Both the position numbers and the translations under genes were made by a program. The notes under the pieces are model-generated. The model was not told the origin of the DNA. It did not search any database and saw nothing but the letters and a program-made list of their open reading frames with translations. Source: Antedon mediterranea (lineage: Eukaryota; Echinodermata; Crinoidea; Comatulida; Antedonidae). From it: DNA of 64,000 nucleotides. Position 1 is the first letter of the stretch. Each line of letters begins with the position of its first letter. The stretch is from positions 14,267,001 through 14,331,000 of the forward strand of contig NC_092674.1 of assembly GCF_964355755.1 (NCBI RefSeq), in the 5' to 3' direction. Below, piece after piece: positions 1 through 9,583 of this stretch.

Positions 1-138
1 ATGCAACAATGATAAAAGTGAGAATACTTTCAATGACCGATTTATAAAAAAGAAAGACGTAGGCCTGATGGGAGGTTTAACTTCAAAATATTTAAGTCTG
101 TGCACAAAGTAAAAACGTTGAGCATGGGCCTTAGTAAT
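1..138. other. Flank of the BEL element, no gene
   Basis: No coding signal is visible. The last five bases, GTAAT at 134-138, are the left copy of the target-site duplication of the BEL/Pao element; the right copy is at 21634-21638. Confidence 0.6.
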
Positions 139-693
139 TATTCAGAACAAAATACACAAGTTCTGCCAATTGTTGCATCCACATGAGTACTGTATTTATT
201 TGACATAGGCTTGCTAATGCGTGACGATAATCTAACGTGACGGTTACAATGTTCCTATATAATTACTTCTTTCTAGGAATTCTCCGCCACGCCCAAGTTC
301 ACATATCACGATTAACTGAAAGTTTAACAAAACATCTATAAAGTAAAGACTCAATAGTTACTACAATAGTTTCATTAAGATGATATGCCTGCCTCCTAAT
401 CTTATGTGTATATAAGTATACGCTTACCGAAAGTAGGCCTAAGCAACCAAAGTAATACACTAGCATCCCACTGATGTGTCCATTAACCACCATTGTCTTG
501 TACTAACTGACTGACCTTGGCCACAGAACACAGTGAGCTAATTTGCATAATAATGCCACCTGTGAGCACTACTAACTAGCCAATCAGCAAAGAGTTACTC
601 AAGTGGAACAATGAGCTAACTTGGCTTCATAGAGCCACACAATAAATAAAGTACAGTAAATTAATAGTAAAACTTCTTAATTTGGCCTTTACA
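139..693 (-). repeat. BEL 3' LTR
   Basis: Intact 555-bp LTR. Read on the minus strand it begins TGTAAAGGCC and ends in CTGAATA, so the 3' end is not the usual CA. It matches 13096-13369 plus 21353-21633 almost base for base; visible differences include C/A at 676 versus 21616. Near-identity of the two LTRs indicates a fairly recent insertion. Confidence 0.88.
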
Positions 694-813
694 CCGGCCC
701 CTTAATTGTGAACCACAATTATCTATAACAAACTTGGCCAAATATATTCTTTTTCTTTAACAGAACAAATTAATTATTTAATTTAAAAGTTCTTTTTTCT
801 TTAAGCATTTATA
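694..813. other. BEL 3' untranslated stretch
   Basis: Short AT-rich segment between the BEL 3' LTR and the left end of the TIR element at about 814. It should contain the polypurine tract of the BEL element (minus strand), but I cannot fix it precisely. No coding sequence. Confidence 0.4.
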
Positions 814-1469
814 GTCCAGTCAATCTGATGATATACCCACCACAAATTGCAATAGTAACAAAGCAAGTATTTTTGAATTCCATATAAAGTGTAGAACGAC
901 ATACTAAAAGTCACCGAAAATCCAAGCATTGGGTCAAGGGGTCAGAGGTCAATAAAGGTCATTTTAAATCAAAATTAATATGCCCAATTAATTACATATA
1001 TTTAACCATTTGAAATACATTATATACAAGTGTGATTTATGTGATCCGAAAGCTTATTAAATTTCCTATTCAGTGATATCAAACTTATAGTCATAACATT
1101 TTATTTAGCATGTCATTTTTGCGGAAAAACACAACATAATGTGTCAATTTTGGCTAAAAATGTTGTTTTCGCTGTAAACAACAATGGTATACACACAGGG
1201 ATACCCTGGGGTGAACATTTCAGTCCAAAGCGATACACATGACCAGCTCAAGATGCAGATGAGTTCCTGTTCCTTTTGCTTCTGGATGATCTACATTCCA
1301 TTTTTTCCAGATGGCATTTGTGTTGCCATGGTTACAGTATTTATATTGGGATGTGTAAGTATTTTAAAGATTTTTTAACCAGTAGAAATACAAAGATGTT
1401 CAACAGCAGTTTGACAATGACCTCCATGCTGTATGACGTTCGGACCATCTGGGCATGATTGTCAACAGA

Positions 1470-4400
1470 CCTGGTGATTGAAAAGGTTTCTATGAGAAGC
1501 CTCAAAGAAACCAGAGGTTTGACAAGAGATTTAGGAATGAGTACATCCAGACCAAATCTGCGCTGAATGTAATGCCTCGCAATAGTATCAGGGCGTTACT
1601 CCAGCAGCGGCCAACATAAGAACCTATGGCCACACGTCAGGAACACAATAGCAATCAGGCCCGTAACCAGGGGGGGGATCGGGGGGATCGTACGATCCCC
1701 CCCGCTGAACAGCGAGTTCCGCTTGGCCTCCCACTTTTTTTTTGCTGGGCATACTAACACAACACGACGATTGTTCACTACAGGCCTAGTCAAGCCTTAA
1801 TAAATTTAATTAATATATATATATATATTTTAACTAAAATATAAAAACCTAACACTAAAATTTACAAGATAAGTTCTATTTGATAACTGCTGAACATCGT
1901 GGTTCTGGAGCTAGCGAGCTGTACACAGAGCATAGTTGTTGTTTGGTTGACATAACAGGGTATTCCCCTACACAGGTCTCCGCGTGCGTGTGTGACGTGC
2001 CCAGCCAGCTGCTTGATAGAGAAAGCATGCAGCTCACACGGACGCAAGTGCAAGATGCAATGGTTGAGTGAATTCAGGAATCATCTTAATTCCATGGTTT
2101 TTTACCTAAACACCACATGATGGTGAATATGCCTGTTAAAGTCTCAATGATACGATCCCTAATGTACCATGTTGTTGCAAGGAGGCTTGAAAGGAGGAGG
2201 GATCTAGCCTAATTTCGGTCGGCAAGAGAATGCCGTCCTCTGACAATATAAGGTCGGCAATATTAAGGTCGGCAATTGAAATTCGTGAGCTGGAAATTAC
2301 ACCAACAATATAGTTCATAAACAAAAGAGAATAGCCGGAAATGCGATTTGCGGCCATAGGCCTATAGAGAAAAAAAATTCGAGGGTATGGTTCTAGCGGG
2401 GGCGTATTTTTTTAAAAAATTAAATAGATTTTAAAAACACGTATCGTTTCGACGGTCATCAATCACCGATGGTTTGCACATTTTCATAGTGAAAATAGTA
2501 CGTCGGAGCACATCGTCAGCTTGATTGCATTCCACCAAGCATGTAGGCCTACGTCGACATCCTTTGTGTACTATCAATCTCTAGCGACCAACGATCATTC
2601 ACAGTTAAGTGTAAAAGGAGCAAGTTGATAAAAGCCACGTGGTGAGCTTGGTCGCGTTCCACTAAGCAGGCGGCATCCTTTGTGATCGTCACTCCCGTAT
2701 TGTAGAGTAGCGGTACCTCAGACGATCAATAGAGTTGATGAAGCCACATGGTCAGTGCTACTATACTACGCGCCCATTTATTAAGTACACTAAAAACAAA
2801 GGCTAGGACTGTATGCCTATGAAAATTATCCCGTTAGGGCTAAATTTTATTAAAACGTATTACTATTAAAATATTAACAATGCTGCAGCATTTCATGACC
2901 CTTGTTGTTTTATTTGCTTTCCCGTCGATGATTCTCATAAACACATCGCGATGACATCATGACAAAAGAGGTGTTTTGTTTTTTTCAAATCACTAAATAT
3001 AATGTAATCGAGCCGGACCGCTAATTTTTAAACGATCGTTTAAACCAGGTCGTTGAATATGCCGTGATTTTAATTGTCAAAAACATGATCGTCAGTCGAT
3101 GGCTCGGAGTTTCGATATTAATCTCGCGTCGCATGTGTTGCGTGGTGAAAACAAGTTTGCTGCATGAGACTCTGAGACGACCCGCTTTAACGTGACGTCA
3201 TTTTACTTTAGCTGCATGCGAAGTATAGTGACCGCGATCGACCCGGCGCGCGTGTAAAAAAATAATACCGGCCTAGACTAGGGCAAGTTTATAATATAAA
3301 GGTGAAAAACATCGTCGCGTTGTAAAAATTTAGATGTAAAGTACAGGCAAGTTGTTAGCTTGCTTTTGGTACCCTAGGTAAGTATCAGCTGCATATTCCA
3401 CATGTCGTAATTTGCGAGCTTTAGAGTGTTTGGTAAATGACATTATGAGATGTTTGTAAATCGTTTTAAACGACTTACAATGCGCTAGAACGCCAAAATT
3501 TCCAGGGGTCGTCGGCCCCTGGATCCCTTGGCGGCCCCCTGGCCCCCAGCCAATGTTTGCTCGCTTCGCTCGCAAAGCTACGCCACCCCTATTTCAATAT
3601 CCTGGATCCGCCCCTGGGTTCCACTAAACAACTTAACGATCCACCCCGCCGTCAAACCTGGTTACGGCCCTGGCAATTGAAAAATCCATTTGGTTACGAC
3701 TCAGAGACTTCATACCATTGACACGGGAGTTACTGCAGGTGACTCGGAATATTGGCAATGTGGTATTAAGCATTTTGGACGGATGTTAGGCCAGAAAGTC
3801 TTGCAATGTATTCAAGATCCTGGCAATAAAGTACATACAGGCAAATATGTGTGCATCGATCCTACAGTTCCAGAGGAGACTCGAGGTGACAACAAGGAAG
3901 TTTTTGAACATGAACTTATCCACCAGCACTTTTTGAAACAACCAACTTACAATACTTTCAGCTAATAAACCAACATGATGCAATGTGGAAACAATGAATA
4001 GTCTAACACATCCAACTCACTGAATCATGTCCAGTAGGCCTACATTCTAGATGGTAGTGCTCTATTGCACAGCATTCCATGGAATATTGTAGAGACTTAT
4101 GATGCGATCTGTAAAAAAATATTGCTCTGCCATCAGTCTTTGATGATTATGAAAGCGGCTCATCCACCAAAGACGGCGCACATGGTAAGGCGGGTCAGGT
4201 GGTAGTATCCCTGTACATTTTACCAGTGACATGTTCCACAAAATAGGATCACTTTCTGTAACAAACAACAATTTATAAATCTTCGTAATTAGTATTTGAA
4301 CAAAATGGCAATGAGTGAATGCAGCTGCTGATGCAGATTTCGGATAGTACAAAAAACCATTGAATCAGCAAACAGGAAAACATCTGTCATTATCCGATGA

Positions 4401-5100
4401 CACGGATCTATCTAGTGCTCCTCTCTGCAGTACAGCATTTAAAACATCTTGTGATATTCTTTAGACTGGAACTGAGATGCTGGACTATCAAACTGGTTCA
4501 AACAGTACTTTTGAGAGACATCTGTGATAACCCTCTGTTTGCTCATGCGATACTGGTGACAAAACATCCAGAGTTCGGAATTGGAAAACAAGTGGCTCTA
4601 AAAAAAGCTTGTCATTGCACTTATTTATGACATTATGCTGTAGTCTTCAGATGCAAACAAGCTACAAAGGATGACATTGTGGTTGCTAGAGAAAATGATT
4701 TAGTGTGTCTGTACAAGGGACGACCTGGACAACGTGGAATGCCTTTGACTCCATCCCATCTACAAGTACAACTTCGCATATATAACTTCATAATCGTACC
4801 ACAACCAAGGTACATAACATCATGTTCAAGTTAAAGTTCAAGTTATCTTTTAGCAATGGAGTGGGGTTGATATGTGTACTGAGGATTGGGGATGGAAGAT
4901 CAGATGATGGAAACATGGTTCCTCTACACACAGACTTAAAGCCAGCACCTGAGTATCTCCTTGAAGCCTTCAGGGGTAACTATAACTACATGTGGTGAAT
5001 GCAACGGCATTGCACTGTACTGATACCCGAACAAGAAAGTGATACTGATGACATAGTTGTGAGTCCTTTTCTATTTGAAGGATTAAACAATATCATCCCA
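1470..5100 (+). pseudogene. Decayed gene of a common metazoan repeat-linked family
   Basis: Conceptual translation in shifting frames recalls, in order, a multicopy protein family I remember from many invertebrate genomes, without a firm name. Pieces: a block reading about MRSLKETRGLTRDLGMS (near 1490-1545); YILDGSALLHSIPW (near 4050); a VFDDYESGSSTKDGAH motif (near 4140); DHFL (near 4250); DDTDLLVLL-like (near 4400); FAHAIL...FGIGKQVALKK (near 4540-4610); and a C-terminal PAPEYLL block (near 4945). The DTDLL...HA..G...GIGK pattern suggests a PIN-like nuclease fold, which is inference. Stops and frameshifts are frequent, and the reading is split by the nested element at 1656-3672. It probably belonged to the surrounding TIR element. 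Confidence 0.6.
1656..3672. mobile_element. 2.0-kb non-autonomous DNA element, TIR CAGGSCCGTAACCAGG
   Basis: Ends are 16-bp TIRs with one mismatch (CAGGCCCGTAACCAGG at left, complement of CAGGGCCGTAACCAGG at right). They are flanked by a perfect 5-bp duplication GCAAT at 1651-1655 and 3673-3677. The CAG start and G-rich TIR recall hAT elements, but 5 bp is short for a hAT duplication, so the class stays open. No transposase is visible inside. Removing it and one GCAAT rejoins the two halves of the decayed gene. Confidence 0.75.
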
Positions 5101-5589
5101 CACGGGGCAATTCAATTGAAAAGGTCTGGATTAAAATGATCTTACAAGATATACAAAAATATCACAATACACAGTACAATATAACAAGAGTCAAAGTTCA
5201 AGAATTTAAGAGTCGGGTGGCAACTGGCAAAAAAGAATTTCTTTTACGGTGTGTTCTACATGCCGGGCATCGAAAGCGACGCCAATGAGGCATGAGCTCA
5301 AAATCACTGAACAAGGCATGGTTAACATTTTTTAGAATAGCTCTACTGCATCTCACAGAAGGAAGATAAGCTATGAGGTTGAGAACCTATTAATTTAGAA
5401 CTTAAATTAAAAATTCTTTATAGTGAGTTTCTCTCTTTGACCCTAAGACTAAAAAAACAGCATATAAAGTAAAGCAGTTAAAACGTTCTCAATAAAAGAA
5501 TTATAAAAACCCTGAGAATTACTTCGACATTAAAATGGTTCAGCTCCCTTAACAGATAAAGTCTTTGACTTTGCCCTTTCTTTACTATT

Positions 5590-5925
5590 GCCTCTGTATT
5601 TAATTCCCAGCTGAGATTGTCCTAGATATTTAAAGGAATGGACAATTTTGCTGGTTCGTCATTTATGAGGGATACCAGAGGGCTGCGTCCTTTCTCCTTC
5701 CTAAAATCTACAATCATCTCCTTGGTTTTGGTCACATTGAGTTCCATCTTATGCGGAACCATGACCGTCCTGTGAATTTTTAAGGAGAGACAGCAAGACA
5801 GTGCCGTCAGCAAATTTGACAAGATGACTATTGTCCTGTTTGCTGCGACAGTCATCCGTGTATATAATATACAGGAGAGGAGAAAGGACGCAACCATGGG
5901 GAGATCCAATACTTGTCATTACGTA
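5590..5925 (-). mobile_element. Fragment of a CR1/L2-type LINE reverse transcriptase
   Basis: On the minus strand, overlapping frames show the end of a non-LTR reverse transcriptase: a GCVLSPLLY-like block, an F-A-D-like block, then LNVTKTKEMIVDFRKE and a pattern reading LI.DEP. These are typical of the palm and thumb of CR1/L2/Rex-like LINEs. Frameshifts are needed to join the pieces, so it is a dead fragment. Confidence 0.65.
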
Positions 5926-6149
5926 CATTCGTTGATACTAAAATCATAAAAAATCTATCTATAGTAAATCATGAGTTGATTCCAAATTATCAAGACTCAT
6001 TAATTAATCAGCAATAGTACATACCGCTAATGAATTTCAATGTTCTTCTAGCTAGCATCATTTTTCCTATTTCATGACGATACAATAGGTACAGGAAAAA
6101 CATTATTTGCACCAAATACTTCCAATATATAAATAAACATAATTTAGGT

Positions 6150-6985
6150 TTACGCTATTTTAAGAAAATTTTCGTAAAAGGTCACTGACCTCTATAGTTA
6201 CATAACAACTGTTGTATCAATTAGTTTTTAGAGTAAGAAATACATATTATACACATTTGTAGTTATTTAGATGTTATTGGCAGGCATAAATGTTACCTCT
6301 AAACACAAGTTTCATCAAATGCATCGGCAATTATGGAATAAGACATTGCAGTTAATAATTTTGTTAGGAAAAATTTGAGTTTTTGTAAAAGGTCAATGAC
6401 CTTTTGACCTCTAGTTACGTATAACTGTTGTATTAATTGTTTTTTTTATGTATATTAGTAGGATATATATACTATACACATTGGTACTAAAGCTATTTAG
6501 ATATGATTATAAAATAATGGATTATAGGCATAAACGCTACCCCCTACCACAAAATTGTTTACATTACATTTGATCAAGAATCAATTTTAATAAGAATAGT
6601 ACATCATTACTTTTAAAATTCTTCTAGTTAACATCAGGTTTCCTATTTTATATATCGATAGGTACAGAAAAAACACAATTTTGATTAAATGCATCCACAA
6701 TTATGGCATTACAGTTAATCATTTTTTTATGGAAAAAAATGAGTTTTTGTAAAAGGTCAATAACCTTTTGACCTCTAGTTATATAAATAGGTGTTGTATT
6801 TTGTTTTTTTAAATTGCATATTAGAAAGAAATATATATTCTACACTATTCTACATTGATATCAAGATTATTGAGATTGGATTATAAAACCACAAGTTATG
6901 GGCATAAATGTTACCCCCTACCCCAAAAATATTTACGGAATAAAATCGCTATATAGTTGTTGAGATTACGTAAAAAAAAATGTGT
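6150..6985. repeat. Three diverged repeats carrying AGGTCA inverted pairs
   Basis: Three related segments follow one another with irregular spacing. Each has a TTTTGTAAAAGGTCA block, then a GTTGTATTAATT-like block, an ATATACTATACACATT-like block and a GGCATAAATGTTACC block. Two copies contain a perfect 13-bp inverted pair, AGGTCANTGACCT (6179-6191 and 6390-6402); the third (6754-6766) has one mismatch. The region lies next to the right TIR of the 6.3-kb element and holds no gene. Confidence 0.6.
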
Positions 6986-7117
6986 TCCAATGCTTCAATT
7001 TTCGGTGACTTTTAATATGTCATTCTAAAGTACATTTGGAATGAAAAAATCAATGTTTCGTTACTATTGCAATTTGTGGTCGGTTTACCTCTAAATATCA
7101 CTAGATTGACTGGAATA

Positions 7118-9583
7118 TTAGTTATCTGCCTCTAGAAGTAAGCACAACTTGTCAATTGGTCGCTGGAGTACTGTAGTTGCAGTTTTTACTTCGACCACTC
7201 TAACATATCCATTTCTGTCAGTCATTACTTTCAGCACCCTACCAAGTGTCCATGTGTTGCGGGGTGTGTTTTCCATCAACAAAACTATATCTCCAACAGC
7301 AAAGTTCCTTCTGGGATTTATCCATTTCCGGCGTACTTGTAACGTAGGCAAGTACTCTTTTGTCCACCTTTTCCAAAAGAGATCAGCTAGGTGTTGAACT
7401 TGACGCCAACGTCGACGTGGATAATTGTCATCTTTGCTAAAGATTCCAGGTTGTAAAACTTTACCTTTGCTTAACAACAAATCATTTGGTGTTAATGCCT
7501 GCAGATCATTAGTGTCATCAGAAACAGTAGTAATGGGACGGCTATTTAGTGTTGCTTCAACCTCACAGAATAGTGTATGAAGACCCTCATCATCAAATCG
7601 ATGCATTTGGTGATGCATTAGTGAGCACAATATTTTCCGTACCGAACGTATTAACCGTTCCCAAACACCGCCGAAATGAGAACCATGCGGTGGATTAAAT
7701 TTCCAAGCTATACCTTTTTGACTCAAAGTATTTGTCAGTTTGGTTTGGTTCCACTTGCTGATTTCTTCCCGTAACTCTCTTTCAGCACCAACTAAATTTG
7801 TCCCGTTGTCGGACAGTATCATATTGGGTGTACCTCTTCTAGCAATAAAACGTCTTATTGCGTTAATGCATGAAGCGGTATCAAGCGAATGAGCAACTTC
7901 AAGATGCACTGCCCTACTGGTAAAGCAAGTGAATATTACCCCATATCGTTTTTGTACAGCACGTCCCCGTTTCACTTCCAGGGGTCCAAAATAATCCATT
8001 CCAATATTAGAAAATGGTGGCATATTTGGTTTAAGACGTTCTTCAGGTAAATCTGCCATCATTTGTTCGCCAGCCTTGCCCTGATACTTGCGACAGACTA
8101 CACATTTTGACGTCAATCTCTTTATGGCTTCATTTGCTCCTAAGATCCAATATTTTTGTCTTACTCGTGCAAGTATGGCATTTTTACCAAGATGTCCCGT
8201 CAATCTATGTGCCTCTTCTAGTAGCAAATTTGAGACAACATGTCTCTTCGGCAACAGGATCGGATGTTTCATCTCGTATGGTATAGATGCTTGTTCCAGA
8301 CGTCCTCCAACTCTCAGAATTCCATCTTTTATAAACGGATTCAATTTATAAATGGAACTAGATTTCTTTAGTTTACCATGCAATTCACCTTCTTTTAGTG
8401 AGTTTAGCTCATCAGGAAACTGTTTGGTTTGTACGTAGCGAATTATCGCTTCTTCTGCTGTTTCCAGTATTCCAGGAGATATTGGATTACCGTTACATTG
8501 CAGCTTCTTGTTTTCAGCTTGGGTTTGAGTTTGATTATGGTTGTTATTTAATTTTCTCTTCTTCAGAGCCGCTTGTTCCCGTAATTTACATTTTAGCCTT
8601 AAAATCCAACCAACCGCTATCTTCAACCTCATCCATGTTGAATGACGAGAGAACAACCTTTTAATTATTTCTGAAGACCCATTTACGATAACAGCATTTG
8701 CAGTCGTTTTCACTTCTGGGTCATTATCCAAAATAGGTTGAGGTTGTATATCATACTTAGGCCAGTTATCCTCCGATTTCCACAAGAAGTCTGGGCCTTT
8801 CAGCCACCGTTGATTTTGTAGCAAATTTCTGAAATCGAGACCTCTTGAGGCATCATCAGCTGGATTACATTTGGATTCCACATATCTCCACTGGCTGCTC
8901 TCCGATGATTCTCTGATTGTGTGAATTTGGTTCGCCACAAAGGTATGGAAATGTGCAGATTTATTAGATATCCATTTTAAAACTGACATGCTGTCCGTCC
9001 AAAATAAAACTTTATGCACCTGACAACTTAACTCATCCATAATAATTTTGTTAACACGAACAGCTAACATAGCGGCTGTCAGCTCCATGCGTGGCACTGT
9101 CACCTTCTTCAAGGGTGCAACTCTGGATTTTCCAATAAGTAGAGAACAATGTATCTTTCCGTCAACATCTTCTAATCGGAGATAAGATACCATTCCATAA
9201 CCTTGGTTACTAGCATCCGAGAAGTTGTGTATCTGACAAGACTTCACCTTTCCGAAAATAGATGGTTTAAAGCATCTAGGGATAATCAATTTATCTAGAT
9301 TTGTTAAATTGTTTAACCATTGCTGCCATCTTGCTAAGTCGTTACCAGTTAATTCTTGGTCCCATTGAACATTATTTCTGCACATTTCTTGAAGGAGGAT
9401 TTTAGCGGGTAAAATAAACGGTGCCGCAAATCCCAAAGGATCGTATACTGAGCTGATTATAGAAAGAACGTTTCTTCTAGTTGGTTGTCGACTTGGTACA
9501 ACATTCTTAAATCCAAGAGTATCAGTGCCTACTGACCATCTAATTCCTAGAGCTCGTTCTATCGAAAGTTTCTCATAATCTAA
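7118..9583 (-). CDS. BEL pol, C-terminal part: RNase H and integrase
   Basis: This continues in the same frame as the upstream gag-pol frame after the single TAA at 9584-9586, so one nonsense codon splits pol. Visible in order: the connection after RT (SVYDPLGFAAP), RNase H-like blocks (FSDASNQGYG, RMELTAAMLA, LFWTDSMSVLKWI), an integrase zinc finger (H-x3-H as HRLTGHLG, then CVVCRKYQ), a DDE integrase core with Asp in GMDYFGP, Asp in LSDNGTN and Glu in GGVWERLIRS, and a C-terminal domain typical of BEL/Pao pol (LFWKRWTKEYLP to GDIVLLME). All catalytic residues are present. A few bases after the stop, the 6.3-kb TIR element begins. Confidence 0.88.
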   Translation of the reverse strand, partial: LDYEKLSIERALGIRWSVGTDTLGFKNVVPSRQPTRRNVLSIISSVYDPLGFAAPFILPAKILLQEMCRNNVQWDQELTGNDLARWQQWLNNLTNLDKLIIPRCFKPSIFGKVKSCQIHNFSDASNQGYGMVSYLRLEDVDGKIHCSLLIGKSRVAPLKKVTVPRMELTAAMLAVRVNKIIMDELSCQVHKVLFWTDSMSVLKWISNKSAHFHTFVANQIHTIRESSESSQWRYVESKCNPADDASRGLDFRNLLQNQRWLKGPDFLWKSEDNWPKYDIQPQPILDNDPEVKTTANAVIVNGSSEIIKRLFSRHSTWMRLKIAVGWILRLKCKLREQAALKKRKLNNNHNQTQTQAENKKLQCNGNPISPGILETAEEAIIRYVQTKQFPDELNSLKEGELHGKLKKSSSIYKLNPFIKDGILRVGGRLEQASIPYEMKHPILLPKRHVVSNLLLEEAHRLTGHLGKNAILARVRQKYWILGANEAIKRLTSKCVVCRKYQGKAGEQMMADLPEERLKPNMPPFSNIGMDYFGPLEVKRGRAVQKRYGVIFTCFTSRAVHLEVAHSLDTASCINAIRRFIARRGTPNMILSDNGTNLVGAERELREEISKWNQTKLTNTLSQKGIAWKFNPPHGSHFGGVWERLIRSVRKILCSLMHHQMHRFDDEGLHTLFCEVEATLNSRPITTVSDDTNDLQALTPNDLLLSKGKVLQPGIFSKDDNYPRRRWRQVQHLADLFWKRWTKEYLPTLQVRRKWINPRRNFAVGDIVLLMENTPRNTWTLGRVLKVMTDRNGYVRVVEVKTATTVLQRPIDKLCLLLEADN

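Larger units (their letters stand above)
814..7115. mobile_element. 6.3-kb DNA transposon with about 125-bp TIRs
   Basis: The sequence from about 814 to 945 is repeated in inverted orientation at about 6985-7115. Both ends begin TCCAGTCAATCT and share later blocks such as CCACAAATTGCAATAGTAAC and AAAAGTCACCGAAAAT, with diverged stretches between. The insertion lies between the BEL pol stop (7118) and the BEL 3' LTR. Ends and target duplication are not resolved to the base (TATA versus TATT flanks). Contents: a decayed plus-strand gene (about 1470-5100), a nested 2.0-kb element, a LINE fragment and diverged repeats. The superfamily is not recognised. Confidence 0.7.

Noticed and set aside
3690-3965. 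91-codon intact gene on the plus strand
   Set aside because: It lies within the decayed gene, in a frame that does not match the family motifs; length alone is not evidence.
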